A stretch of DNA of 64,000 nucleotides, taken from assembly GCA_017461365.1 (NCBI GenBank), contig JAFTYG010000067.1, positions 62,001 to 126,000 on the forward strand. Reading direction: 5' to 3'. Position numbers and translations under genes: made by a program. Source of the stretch: Clostridia bacterium. GTDB taxonomy: Bacteria > Bacillota > Clostridia > Oscillospirales > CAG-272. Below, piece after piece: positions 24,802 through 32,341 of this stretch (position 1 is its first letter; each line of letters begins with the position of its first letter). The notes under the pieces are model-generated. The model was given only the letters and a program-made list of their open reading frames with translations. It had not been told where the DNA came from and searched no databases.

Positions 24802-25230
24802 ATGAAAGCATTTTCTAAGTTTATGTTGGTAGCTGTTCTTGTACTTAGTTTGGCTGCTACTGCGGTTGCGTGCTCGGACAACAATACTGATCCTGAGGAC
24901 TCCAATACAGAGAGCGTTGAGACTCAGCCCGATGATGATCAAACTCCCGGAGACGATGAGCAGACTCCCGGTGATGATGAACAGACACCCGGTGATGACG
25001 AACAGACACCCGGTGATGACGAACAGACTCCCGGCGATGACGAACAGACTCCCGGCGATGACGAACGGACTCCCGGCGATGACGAACAGACTCCCGGCGA
25101 TGATGAGCAGACACCCGGTGATGACGAACAGACACCCGGTGATGGTGATCAGACACCCGGTGATGATAATCAGGGACTTCAAAACGGACAGGGTAATACC
25201 GAAGCTGGCTGGAGCGAAATTTTTGGCTGA
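24802..25230 (+). CDS. lipoprotein made mainly of PGDDEQT repeats
   Basis: 142 residues from ATG 24802, chosen because AAAGGAG lies upstream and the frame then opens with a lipoprotein signal (LAATAVAC; lipid Cys at 24). After a short acidic linker, eleven 7-residue repeats (QTPGDDE and close variants, residues 47-123) make an extended, strongly acidic, Pro/Gly-rich chain. A 19-residue tail (QGLQNGQGNTEAGWSEIFG) ends the protein. It has no folded domain. It should form a charged spacer on the outer face of the membrane; its purpose is unknown. Strong own promoter and terminator suggest high expression. Confidence 0.8.
   Translation: MKAFSKFMLVAVLVLSLAATAVACSDNNTDPEDSNTESVETQPDDDQTPGDDEQTPGDDEQTPGDDEQTPGDDEQTPGDDEQTPGDDERTPGDDEQTPGDDEQTPGDDEQTPGDGDQTPGDDNQGLQNGQGNTEAGWSEIFG
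24940..25170 (+). repeat. eleven 21-bp tandem coding repeats
   Basis: Eleven in-frame 21-bp units encode QTPGDDE or close variants (RTPGDDE in unit 7, QTPGDGD in unit 10, QTPGDDN in unit 11). Units 3-4 are identical, as are units 5-6, pointing to recent copying or slippage. Not a CRISPR array: there are no spacers. Confidence 0.9.
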
Positions 25231-25246
25231 TTTGAATATATTTAAT

Positions 25247-25272
25247 AAAAGCCGCCTGTCAAGGCGGCTTTT
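25247..25272 (+). terminator. terminator after repeat lipoprotein
   Basis: An 11-bp perfect stem (25247-25257 with 25262-25272), 4-nt loop, with the T-run in the right arm. Confidence 0.88.
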
Positions 25273-25283
25273 GATTTCAAAAA

Positions 25284-25309
25284 TATCCCCTTGCTTCTGC
25301 AAGGGGATA
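25284..25309 (-). terminator. terminator of tyrS
   Basis: An 11-bp perfect stem (25284-25294 with 25299-25309), loop TTCT. Reading leftward it is followed by five T, so it serves tyrS. Confidence 0.85.
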
Positions 25310-25312
25310 AAA

Positions 25313-26533
25313 TTATTTAATTATAACTTTTCTGAAGCTCTTTTTACCTCTGCGGAAAACAGGACCGTCTTTCAGATCGTCGGGGGTAAAGGTAGCTTTT
25401 ACGTTGGTGATCTTTTCATTGTTCATTGCAACGCCGCCTTGCTCGATCGCGCGTCTTGCCTCGGATTTTGTGGGTACAAGACCGCTCTTTACAAGTATGG
25501 TTCCAATGTCGATAACACCGCCTATGAAGTCATCTGCGGTGAGCTCTGCGGTGGGAATGTCAGCCTCCGCTCCTGCTCCGAAGAGAGCCTTTGCGCTTGC
25601 TTCTGCTTTCTTTGCTTCTTCCTCGCCGTGAACGAGCTTTGTAAGCTCATAAGCGAGAATTTCCTTGGCTCTGTTGAGCTGTGCGCCCTCCCACTTGTCC
25701 ATAGCGTCGATCTCCTCCAAGGGAAGGAAGGTCAGCATACGGATACATTTGAGGACGTCAGAGTCGGCAACGTTTCTCCAATACTGGTAAAAATCGTAGG
25801 GCGACGTCTTTGCGGGATCGAGCCATACCGCTCCCGACTGCGTTTTCCCCATCTTCTTACCCTCTGAGTTGAGAAGAAGATTTATCGTCATAGCGTAAGC
25901 ATCCTTGCCGAGCTTGCGTCGTATAAGCTCAGTACCGCCGAGCATATTCGACCACTGATCGTCTCCGCCAAACTGCATATTGCATCCCATCGTCTTGTAG
26001 AGATGATAGAAGTCGTAGGATTGCATTATCATATAGTTGAACTCAAGGAAAGAAAGACCTTTTTCCATACGCTGCTTGTAGCATTCTGCGCGGAGCATAT
26101 TGTTGACAGAGAAGCAAGATCCGACATCGCGAAGTACCTCAACGTAGTTAAGGCCGAGCAACCAATCGGCGTTGTTTATCATAATAGCCTTTCCGTCGGA
26201 AAAATCGATAAAGCGGCTCATCTGCTTTTTGAAGCATTCGCAGTTGTGCTGTATTGTTTCTTCAGTCATCATCTGACGCATATCTGTTCTTCCCGAGGGA
26301 TCGCCTATCATAGCGGTTCCGCCGCCGATAAGCGCGATGGGCTTGTTACCTGCCATTTGCAGACGCTTCATAAGACAGAGCGCCATAAAGTGACCAACGT
26401 GAAGGCTGTCAGCCGTGGGATCGAAGCCTATATAGAAAACGGCTTTTCCGTTGTTTATAAGTTCCTTTATTTCATTTTCATCCGTTACCTGAGCTATAAG
26501 TCCTCTGGCAACTAATTCGTCGTAGATAGTCAT
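25313..26533 (-). CDS. tyrS: tyrosyl-tRNA synthetase
   Basis: 406 residues from ATG 26533, with AGGAGG 5 bp upstream (an earlier ATG at 26548 lies before the ribosome site). Class I signature HVGH in [10 protein letters not shown], tyrosine-binding QSYDFYHL and GGDDQWSNM, and the KMSKS counterpart KKMGKT. The C-terminal S4 RNA-binding domain spans about 340-406 ([18 protein letters not shown]). It charges tRNA-Tyr. Promoter at 26580-26608 leaves a leader of only about 40 nt, too short for a T-box. Confidence 0.96.
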   Translation of the reverse strand: MTIYDELVARGLIAQVTDENEIKELINNGKAVFYIGFDPTADSLHVGHFMALCLMKRLQMAGNKPIALIGGGTAMIGDPSGRTDMRQMMTEETIQHNCECFKKQMSRFIDFSDGKAIMINNADWLLGLNYVEVLRDVGSCFSVNNMLRAECYKQRMEKGLSFLEFNYMIMQSYDFYHLYKTMGCNMQFGGDDQWSNMLGGTELIRRKLGKDAYAMTINLLLNSEGKKMGKTQSGAVWLDPAKTSPYDFYQYWRNVADSDVLKCIRMLTFLPLEEIDAMDKWEGAQLNRAKEILAYELTKLVHGEEEAKKAEASAKALFGAGAEADIPTAELTADDFIGGVIDIGTILVKSGLVPTKSEARRAIEQGGVAMNNEKITNVKATFTPDDLKDGPVFRRGKKSFRKVIIK

Positions 26534-26579
26534 AGTTCCTCCTGACACATAAACGTGGTAAATATTTGCGTTACATATA

Positions 26580-26608
26580 ATTATAACTTATAAATCGCGA
26601 TCTGTCAA
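26580..26608 (-). promoter_or_regulatory. sigma-A promoter of tyrS
   Basis: Reading leftward: TTGACA (26608-26603), 17 bp, TATAAT (26585-26580); both hexamers are perfect. Confidence 0.88.
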
Positions 26609-26643
26609 CCGATAAAGACGAAAAACTTAACATTTTCGGTAAT

Positions 26644-27357
26644 TTATATTGCGTAGCCGCCATCTATACCGATAGTTTGACCTGTGATAAATCCCGCTTT
26701 TTCCGATGCTAAAAATTCGGCGAGCGCGGCGACCTCCTCGGGTTGTCCGAGTCGGCACAGCGGAGTGCTGTCTTTCAGCTCGGTCAGAGTATCCTCTGAC
26801 AGTGAGGCGTTCATTTCAGTGGCTATAACCCCCGGTTCAATGCAGTTGACGGTGATGCCCGACGGTCCGAGCTCCTTTGCAAGCGACATGGTCATACCCC
26901 TAAGCGCCGCTTTTGTTGCTGAATAATGTACCTCGCAGGACGCGCCTACCTTGCCCCACATAGATCCGATGAATATTATCCGTCCGCTCTTTTGCGATAC
27001 CATTCGCTTTGATACCTCTCGCGTGATATAAAAGGCGCTTGACAGATTTGTATTTATCATATTTTGCCAATCGTCGTTTGTAATGTCGGAAAATAGCTTT
27101 ATCTGCGATATGCCTGCATTATTTATGAGCACATCGATATGTCCGAGCTTGGCGTATGCCGCATATGCCGCCGCTGTTGCCGACGCGCTATCGGATATAT
27201 CTGCGCATATGGCGCAAGCGCCCGTTTCCTCGGACAGTGTTTTTGCGCTTTCGAAGCTCTGTTTATAGATAAACGCAACGCTGTGACCGAGGGAAGAGAA
27301 GTATTCAACGCAGGCTCTTCCGATGCCGCGAGAGCCGCCTGTGACAAGAATTTTCAT
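26644..27357 (-). CDS. short-chain dehydrogenase/reductase (YmfI- or FabG-like)
   Basis: 237 residues, the classical SDR size. The NAD(P) motif TGGSRGIG is at residues 6-13, NNAG near 79, and the catalytic Ser...YxxxK reads GSMWGKVGASCEVHYSATK. The WG-VGASCEVHYS stretch is what I recall of YmfI, the elongation factor P 5-aminopentanone reductase of Firmicutes, rather than of fatty acid FabG. No fab genes or efp lie nearby. The product therefore either helps modify EF-P or reduces another keto substrate. The gene has its own promoter with a palindrome at the transcription start. Confidence 0.85.
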   Translation of the reverse strand: MKILVTGGSRGIGRACVEYFSSLGHSVAFIYKQSFESAKTLSEETGACAICADISDSASATAAAYAAYAKLGHIDVLINNAGISQIKLFSDITNDDWQNMINTNLSSAFYITREVSKRMVSQKSGRIIFIGSMWGKVGASCEVHYSATKAALRGMTMSLAKELGPSGITVNCIEPGVIATEMNASLSEDTLTELKDSTPLCRLGQPEEVAALAEFLASEKAGFITGQTIGIDGGYAI

Positions 27358-27374
27358 ATAGTCCTCCGCTACTG

Positions 27375-27415
27375 TGTACTCAGTACATTATAAACCAAAA
27401 GCTGACAAAAATCAA
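27375..27415 (-). promoter_or_regulatory. promoter and operator-like palindrome of SDR gene
   Basis: Reading leftward: TTGATT (27415-27410), 17 bp, TATAAT (27392-27387). TGTACT-C-AGTACA (27375-27387) is a perfect palindrome abutting the -10, a typical repressor position. Confidence 0.65.
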
Positions 27416-27458
27416 TAGCTTGACCGAATTTTATATATCATCAGACGTAATTTGATAC

Positions 27459-27487
27459 TTGACATTGCTTTTGCGGCATGATATAAT
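27459..27487 (+). promoter_or_regulatory. sigma-A promoter of LRR lipoprotein gene
   Basis: TTGACA (27459-27464), 17 bp, TATAAT (27482-27487) with TG one base before the -10. Confidence 0.88.
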
Positions 27488-27526
27488 TTATCAAAGACTA
27501 AAATCAGCATTAAAAGGGAGGTTGCC

Positions 27527-28894
27527 ATGAAAAGGATATTTTTAATTACTGTACTGTTAGCTGTATTGCTGACCTCACTTATGTCGTGTATTGAGATACC
27601 TCTTATCTTCGACAAGGTTAACGGAGAAGATACAGAGAGCATGACAGATACAGCGTCGAATATAGAGGCTGATACCGCCGACGGGCAGGAAAGCGAAAAG
27701 GATGAACAGGAAACGGTTAAGACTCCTGATCCCGAGCCTGCCCCCGAACCGGATCCATCGCCATATGCTCCAAGCACCGAAGGGTTGCGATTTGAGCTGA
27801 ATGCAGATAAAAAGAGCTATACGCTCAAGTCTATAGGAAACTGTCAATCAAAAGATATATTTGTAGGCTCTTATAACGGGCTCACCGTTACGGCGATCGC
27901 TGAAGATGCCTTAAGGGGTACAAATATCAAAAGCCTACAGCTTTCCGACGGAGTTGAGACTGTTGGCGAAGGGGCGTTCTATTACTGTACGTCGCTTGAG
28001 AGCGCAGAGCTTGGTAACGGAGTTAAAAAAATAGGCGCGTCTGCATTCGGTAACTGCAATTTGCTTCAAAACATCACTATTCCGGATAGTGTGACCGAGG
28101 TGGGCTATGACGCATTTGCATATTGCTACGCTGCAAAAAGTATCACAATAGGCAGCGGATTGAAGAAGGCGGGGCAGAAAGCTTTTCAATATGCAAGCGC
28201 CCTTGAACGCGTGGTATATAATGCCACAGCAATGTCAGATCTTACCTCAGGGACAAAGCTGTTCTGTCATAGCGGTATCGAGAGCGAGGGGATACACGTT
28301 ACCGTGGGCGCAAACGTAACGAATATACCTGCATATTTGTTTGATGGATACGATAGCTATAACTATCGTTACGGCGCAATAAATCTTTTGAGCGTTACAT
28401 TTGAGGAGGGAAGTGTCTGCACCGACATAGGTAAGAGCGCCTTTGTCGGATGCACGAATCTGAAAAATATATCTGTTCCAAACGGCGTGACTAACATTGG
28501 CGAAAATGCATTTTCCTCCTGCAGCTCGCTTACGTCCTTTGTGATGCCCGACAGCATAAAGACGATAGGCGGAAACGCATTTAACAGATGCGAGGCTCTA
28601 ATGAGCGTTGAGATGAAAAAAGGGATAGAGACTATTGGGGATAGCGCTTTTTGGGGATGTATAAGGCTTTCAAGCATTTCTATTCCAGATACCGTGGTGT
28701 ATATAGGACGTTATTGCTTTAGTGATTGCATAAATCTGAAATCAGCACACTTTGAAGATCCCGAGGGATGGTGGAGAAAAGCGGATATGTATCCTTATGA
28801 GGTATATACCTTCGACAGCACAGCTTTGTCCAATCTCCAACAAGCTGCAAGATGTCTTACCCTCGAATATGATGGCGCAATATGGCAGCACTGA
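27527..28894 (+). CDS. BspA-type leucine-rich-repeat lipoprotein
   Basis: 455 residues. A lipoprotein signal (LLTSLMSC, Cys22) is followed by an acidic Pro-rich linker to about residue 85. The body is a run of LRR_5 (BspA/TpLRR) repeats of about 23 residues with the pattern I-P-x-x-V-x-x-I-G-x-x-A-F-x-x-C, for example VTNIGENAFSSCSSLTSFVM and VVYIGRYCFSDCINLKSAHF. Such proteins sit on the surface and often bind host or bacterial partners. Monocistronic with its own promoter; no hairpin follows the stop, and the next promoter is 30 bp on. Confidence 0.9.
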   Translation: MKRIFLITVLLAVLLTSLMSCIEIPLIFDKVNGEDTESMTDTASNIEADTADGQESEKDEQETVKTPDPEPAPEPDPSPYAPSTEGLRFELNADKKSYTLKSIGNCQSKDIFVGSYNGLTVTAIAEDALRGTNIKSLQLSDGVETVGEGAFYYCTSLESAELGNGVKKIGASAFGNCNLLQNITIPDSVTEVGYDAFAYCYAAKSITIGSGLKKAGQKAFQYASALERVVYNATAMSDLTSGTKLFCHSGIESEGIHVTVGANVTNIPAYLFDGYDSYNYRYGAINLLSVTFEEGSVCTDIGKSAFVGCTNLKNISVPNGVTNIGENAFSSCSSLTSFVMPDSIKTIGGNAFNRCEALMSVEMKKGIETIGDSAFWGCIRLSSISIPDTVVYIGRYCFSDCINLKSAHFEDPEGWWRKADMYPYEVYTFDSTALSNLQQAARCLTLEYDGAIWQH

Positions 28895-28922
28895 AAAAAT
28901 TAAAAAAATATTTAAAAAAATC

Positions 28923-28951
28923 TTGACAAATAAACCGAGTTATGGTATAAT
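28923..28951 (+). promoter_or_regulatory. sigma-A promoter of rpsF-ssb-rpsR
   Basis: TTGACA (28923-28928), 17 bp, TATAAT (28946-28951); both hexamers are perfect. Confidence 0.9.
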
Positions 28952-29049
28952 CTTAATTCGGTACGGGTAAATTTTATGCCCGTCTCCTTACCGTGGGTAA
29001 ATTTTTAGTTCGATGTCCACGGTCACAAGTCCATAGGGAGGTGTAAAAA
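28952..29049 (+). promoter_or_regulatory. structured rpsF leader, candidate S6:S18-binding element
   Basis: The leader folds into two parts. ACGGG (28962-28966) pairs with CCCGT near 28978-28982. A second stem pairs ACCGTGG (28990-28996) with CCACGGT (29017-29023). The presence of CCG next to a hairpin just before rpsF fits the known S6:S18 autoregulatory RNA, in which a CCG box is bound by the S6-S18 pair. The match is by position and general layout; I could not test the full motif. Confidence 0.5.
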
Positions 29050-29436
29050 ATGGAAAAGGTAATCAATTCTTACGAGTGCCTGTTCATTGTTGATGTAACC
29101 AAGGGTGAAACTGTTACCGATGCAACTGTGAACAAGTTCATGTCTTTGATCGAGGCAAACGCTGAGGTCGTAGACGTGGTAAAGTGGGGTAAGCGCCGTC
29201 TTGCATACCTGATCAACGATATGCCCGAAGGCTATTACGTTGTCGTAACATTCAAGGCAGAGCCCTCTTTCCCCAGCGAGCTCGAGCGTCTCTTCAACAT
29301 TGACGAGACTGTTATGCGCTCGATGGCAATAAAGCTCGAGTATGATGCTGCTGCTAAGAAGGCTGAAAAGCTTGCAAAGGCAGAGGCTGAAAAGGCTGAA
29401 GTTGCTGAAGAGACCGTTGCTGCGGATGCAGAGTAA
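29050..29436 (+). CDS. rpsF: 30S ribosomal protein S6
   Basis: 128 residues. The core (1-95) has the S6 pattern YECLFIVD at the start and GKRRLAYLINDMPEGYYVVV in the middle. A Lys/Ala/Glu-rich tail of about 30 residues (AAKKAEKLAKAEAEKAEVAE) extends the usual end and is probably disordered. S6 binds 16S rRNA together with S18, encoded two genes on. The leader upstream may be its autoregulation target. RBS GGGAGG. Confidence 0.97.
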   Translation: MEKVINSYECLFIVDVTKGETVTDATVNKFMSLIEANAEVVDVVKWGKRRLAYLINDMPEGYYVVVTFKAEPSFPSELERLFNIDETVMRSMAIKLEYDAAAKKAEKLAKAEAEKAEVAEETVAADAE

Positions 29437-29460
29437 TCACATTCATCGGGAGGTTTTGAC

Positions 29461-29928
29461 GTGTCAAATCTGAATTTGAATAAGGTCGTGCTTGCGGGCA
29501 GACTTACGGGTGATCCTGAATTGAAGCAAACTCAGACAGGTGTTTCCGTAACGAGCTTCAGCATCGCGATAAATCGCAGATACGTATCAAAAAACAACGA
29601 GCAAGCTGAGCAGCAAACTGATTTTATCAATATTGTTGCTTGGAGACAGACCGCCGAGTTTATATGCAGATTTTTCAAAAAAGGCTCTGCTATATGTCTG
29701 ACAGGAAGTATCCAGACCAGAAGCTGGCAGGATAACCAAGGTCAGAAGCGCTATGCTACCGAGGTCGTTGCGGATGATGCGATGTTTGTGGACTCCCGCA
29801 ATGAAAGCGGAAATTCGCAGGGTGGCTATATGCCCGATGCGTATAATTCCGCACCCGCGTATTCTTCAAAGCAGGGAGCAGCTCCCAACTTTGAGGAACT
29901 TACCACCGACGACGATCTTCCGTTTTGA
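29461..29928 (+). CDS. ssb: single-stranded DNA-binding protein
   Basis: 155 residues from GTG 29461 with GGGAGG upstream (29449-29454). The OB fold runs 1-110 ([33 protein letters not shown]), followed by a Gly/Ala/Ser linker and the acidic tip DDDLPF that recruits replication and repair proteins. It lies between rpsF and rpsR, the normal Firmicutes order. Confidence 0.96.
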   Translation: MSNLNLNKVVLAGRLTGDPELKQTQTGVSVTSFSIAINRRYVSKNNEQAEQQTDFINIVAWRQTAEFICRFFKKGSAICLTGSIQTRSWQDNQGQKRYATEVVADDAMFVDSRNESGNSQGGYMPDAYNSAPAYSSKQGAAPNFEELTTDDDLPF

Positions 29929-29969
29929 GGATCGCAGGTAATCAACAATATTACAGGAGGAAAATTAAA

Positions 29970-30230
29970 ATGGATAGAGCTGAAAATACCGCAGCAGTAC
30001 GCCCTCAGCGCCCTGTTGTCCGCAGAAGAAAAAAGATTTGCATTTTCTGCGCTGATAAGGTAGAGTTTATTGATTATAAGGATTCCGCAAAGCTTAGAAA
30101 GTTCATAAGCGAGCGCGGCAAGATCCTTCCCAGAAGAATTTCGGGAACTTGCGCAAAGCACCAGAGAGAGCTTAACACAGCTATCAAGCGTGCAAGACAG
30201 GTAGCGCTTCTTCCTTACGTAACAGACTAA
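29970..30230 (+). CDS. rpsR: 30S ribosomal protein S18
   Basis: 86 residues from ATG 29970 (AGGAGG 8 bp upstream; the earlier ATG at 29925 overlaps ssb). It contains [20 protein letters not shown], the N-terminal part of S18, with CxxC possibly a zinc half-site. [20 protein letters not shown] is the rRNA-binding segment. It pairs with S6 on the platform of the small subunit. Last gene of its operon; a terminator follows. Confidence 0.96.
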   Translation: MDRAENTAAVRPQRPVVRRRKKICIFCADKVEFIDYKDSAKLRKFISERGKILPRRISGTCAKHQRELNTAIKRARQVALLPYVTD

Positions 30231-30241
30231 TTCGGAAATAT

Positions 30242-30275
30242 GCCCATATGCTTTTTTGAGCGTATGGGCTTTTCT
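30242..30275 (+). terminator. terminator after rpsR
   Basis: A 10-bp stem with one G-T pair (30242-30251 with 30260-30269), then TTTTCT. Confidence 0.85.
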
Positions 30276-30337
30276 ATGAGCGGAGGTATTTTTTACCTGA
30301 AAGTAATTAAAATACTTTATTTTTTTCTAACTTTCTC

Positions 30338-30366
30338 TTGACATAAAGAGGGATATGTGATACAAT
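30338..30366 (+). promoter_or_regulatory. sigma-A promoter of the pyr operon
   Basis: TTGACA (30338-30343), 17 bp, TACAAT (30361-30366), with TG one base before the -10. Confidence 0.85.
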
Positions 30367-30530
30367 ATTTAAGGTAAATCTTTAAAGCGATACAGAGATG
30401 TCGGTAAGAGCGTTTAATCATAATATTCTTGATACTTGCGTTTGGGCGCAGTGTATCTTGTTGTGGGACGGTCTTGCCGATTGGCAGGACTTTTTTCTTT
30501 AAAAAAATACCCACTAAGGGGGAATGAGAC
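30367..30530 (+). promoter_or_regulatory. PyrR-type attenuator leader of the pyr operon
   Basis: A 164-nt leader. The hexaloop CAGAGA (30393-30398), matching the PyrR recognition loop CNGNGA, is closed by CGATA/TGTCG (30388-30392 with 30399-30403). A second hairpin lies at about 30431-30457. An intrinsic terminator follows at 30471-30496: GTCTTGCC with GGCAGGAC, then six T. With UMP bound, PyrR would hold the first hairpin and let the terminator form. The stretch 30231-30530 holds this leader, the promoter and the rpsR terminator; I see no other gene in it. Confidence 0.75.
30471..30496 (+). terminator. attenuator terminator of the pyr leader
   Basis: An 8-bp stem with one G-T pair (30471-30478 with 30483-30490), loop GATT, then six T (30491-30496), 35 nt before pyrR. 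Confidence 0.85.
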
Positions 30531-31070
30531 TTGAAGAAAAAAACAATGATAATGGATGAGGCGGCAATGCGAAGAGCAATGGCTCGCATCACTCATGAAA
30601 TCATAGAGCACAACCGCGGCGCGGAGGACATATGTCTGCTCGGTGTGAAAAGGCGAGGAATATATCTTTCTGCTATGCTTGCTGAGAATATAAAGCGCTT
30701 TGAAGGCGTGGATGTACCTCTCGGGCATCTTGATATAACGCTTCACAGAGATGACATCAGCGAGGCGGACAAGCAGGGCATTGAAAAGGCTTGCTTTATT
30801 CCTTGTGATATAAGGGAAAAGACGGTTATAATAGTTGACGATGTTCTTTATACGGGAAGAACGGCAAGAGCGGCTCTTGAGGCTATTTTCGCAAATGCCC
30901 GTCCTAAGGCCGTTCAGCTTGCGGTGCTCATAGACAGAGGCCACAGAGAGCTTCCCATACGCCCTGATTATGTGGGCAAAAACGTACCGACTTCAAAAAA
31001 TGAGTTGGTCGCAGTTGCGGTCAGCGAAATAGATGGGGAAAACGGCGTTTACATTTGCGATAACGTATGA
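30531..31070 (+). CDS. pyrR: PyrR, pyrimidine attenuation regulator / uracil phosphoribosyltransferase
   Basis: 179 residues from TTG 30531 with AAGGGGGA upstream; an ATG at residue 6 (30546) is an alternative. It carries the PRPP-binding motif VIIVDDVLYTGRTARAA and the usual RITHEIIEHN N-terminus. PyrR binds UMP and then the pyr leader RNA, causing termination; it also converts uracil plus PRPP to UMP. It heads the pyr operon, and the predicted target hairpin is in its own leader. Confidence 0.95.
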   Translation: MKKKTMIMDEAAMRRAMARITHEIIEHNRGAEDICLLGVKRRGIYLSAMLAENIKRFEGVDVPLGHLDITLHRDDISEADKQGIEKACFIPCDIREKTVIIVDDVLYTGRTARAALEAIFANARPKAVQLAVLIDRGHRELPIRPDYVGKNVPTSKNELVAVAVSEIDGENGVYICDNV

Positions 31071-31095
31071 TATTACAAAAAATAGGAGAATGGAA

Positions 31096-32304
31096 ATGAT
31101 AACGAAAAAGATCGATCAGACAGCAATAAATACCATCGGTATTTCTCCCGAGACAGTTATTTCTTTCGATCAGGCGAAGGCTTTTTTCCGCTCCCCCGAA
31201 TATATTGCTTTCCCCGGCTTTTGTGATGTGCACGTGCACTTTCGTGAGCCGGGCTTTTCATATAAAGAAACAATAAAGAGCGGAAGCATGGCTGCGGCAC
31301 ACGGCGGATACACTGCAGTTTGCACCATGCCAAACCTGAAGCCTGTGCCTGACAATCCCGAGAATTTGAAAATACAGACCGACATAATAGAAAAAGACGC
31401 GGTAATAAACGTATATCCTTATGCTTCGATAACCAAAATGGAAATGGGGCTCGAGCTTGTGGATATGGATGCACTTGCCGATAAAGCAGTAGCCTTCTCG
31501 GATGACGGTCGTGGCGTACAGAGCGAAGATATGATGAGAGAGGCTATGTTGCGCGCCAAGAAGCTCGGAAAGATAATTGCGGCGCACTGCGAGGTCAATT
31601 CATTGCTCTTTGGCGGTTATATCCACGACGGTGCGTATGCAAGAATTCACGGACATAAGGGAATATGCTCCGAGAGTGAATATGCTCAGATCGCGCGTGA
31701 CTTAAAGCTTGCCGAGGAAACGGGATGCGCGTATCATGTGTGTCACATATCCACAAAGGAAAGCGTTCAGTTTATACGCGAAGCGAAGGCGAGAGGCGTG
31801 GACGTTACCTGTGAGACAGGTCCTCATTATCTTATTCTTGATGACAGCGATCTGAAGGAAGAGGGAAGGTTTAAAATGAATCCTCCTTTGCGCTCACGTG
31901 AAGACAAGGAAGCGCTTATTGAGGGAATAGTGGACGGAACTATCGATATGATAGCTACCGACCATGCGCCACACTCGGAAGAGGAAAAGTCTATGGGGCT
32001 TGCAAAGAGTCCGTTTGGCATTGTTGGGCTTGAAACGGCGTTTTCGCTGATGTACACCCACCTTGTGAAAAAGGGTATTATAAGTCTCGAAAAGCTTATC
32101 GATCTTATGGCGATAGCACCGAGACGGAGATTTGGAATACCCCTTGGTAACGATTTTACCGTTTGGAATTTAAATGAGACGGTAAAGGTCGATCCAAATG
32201 AATTTTTATCTATGGGTAAAGCTACTCCTTTTGTCGGAGAAGAGCTTTTTGGAAAATGTATGCTTACAGTTATGGACGGTAAAGTAGTTTACCGCGCAGA
32301 CTGA
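31096..32304 (+). CDS. pyrC: dihydroorotase
   Basis: 402 residues from ATG 31096, chosen because AGGAG ends 7 bp before it (the ATG 6 bp earlier is too close). Class I dihydroorotase: the metal motif HVHFREPG, a carbamylated-Lys segment, HCE and HVCHIS, and the catalytic Asp in ATDHAPH. It makes dihydroorotate, the third step of UMP synthesis. It sits between pyrR and carB, with 37 bp to carB. Confidence 0.95.
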   Translation: MITKKIDQTAINTIGISPETVISFDQAKAFFRSPEYIAFPGFCDVHVHFREPGFSYKETIKSGSMAAAHGGYTAVCTMPNLKPVPDNPENLKIQTDIIEKDAVINVYPYASITKMEMGLELVDMDALADKAVAFSDDGRGVQSEDMMREAMLRAKKLGKIIAAHCEVNSLLFGGYIHDGAYARIHGHKGICSESEYAQIARDLKLAEETGCAYHVCHISTKESVQFIREAKARGVDVTCETGPHYLILDDSDLKEEGRFKMNPPLRSREDKEALIEGIVDGTIDMIATDHAPHSEEEKSMGLAKSPFGIVGLETAFSLMYTHLVKKGIISLEKLIDLMAIAPRRRFGIPLGNDFTVWNLNETVKVDPNEFLSMGKATPFVGEELFGKCMLTVMDGKVVYRAD

Positions 32305-32341
32305 TCAACATAAATGAGTTTATTTTTTGGAGGAAACAAAA

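Noticed and set aside
24940-25170. Possible CRISPR array
   Set aside because: The repeats are contiguous 21-bp in-frame coding units without spacers; they encode the PGDDEQT lipoprotein.
26534-26643. T-box leader of tyrS
   Set aside because: The promoter is about 45 bp from the start codon, and no specifier loop or T-box sequence is visible.
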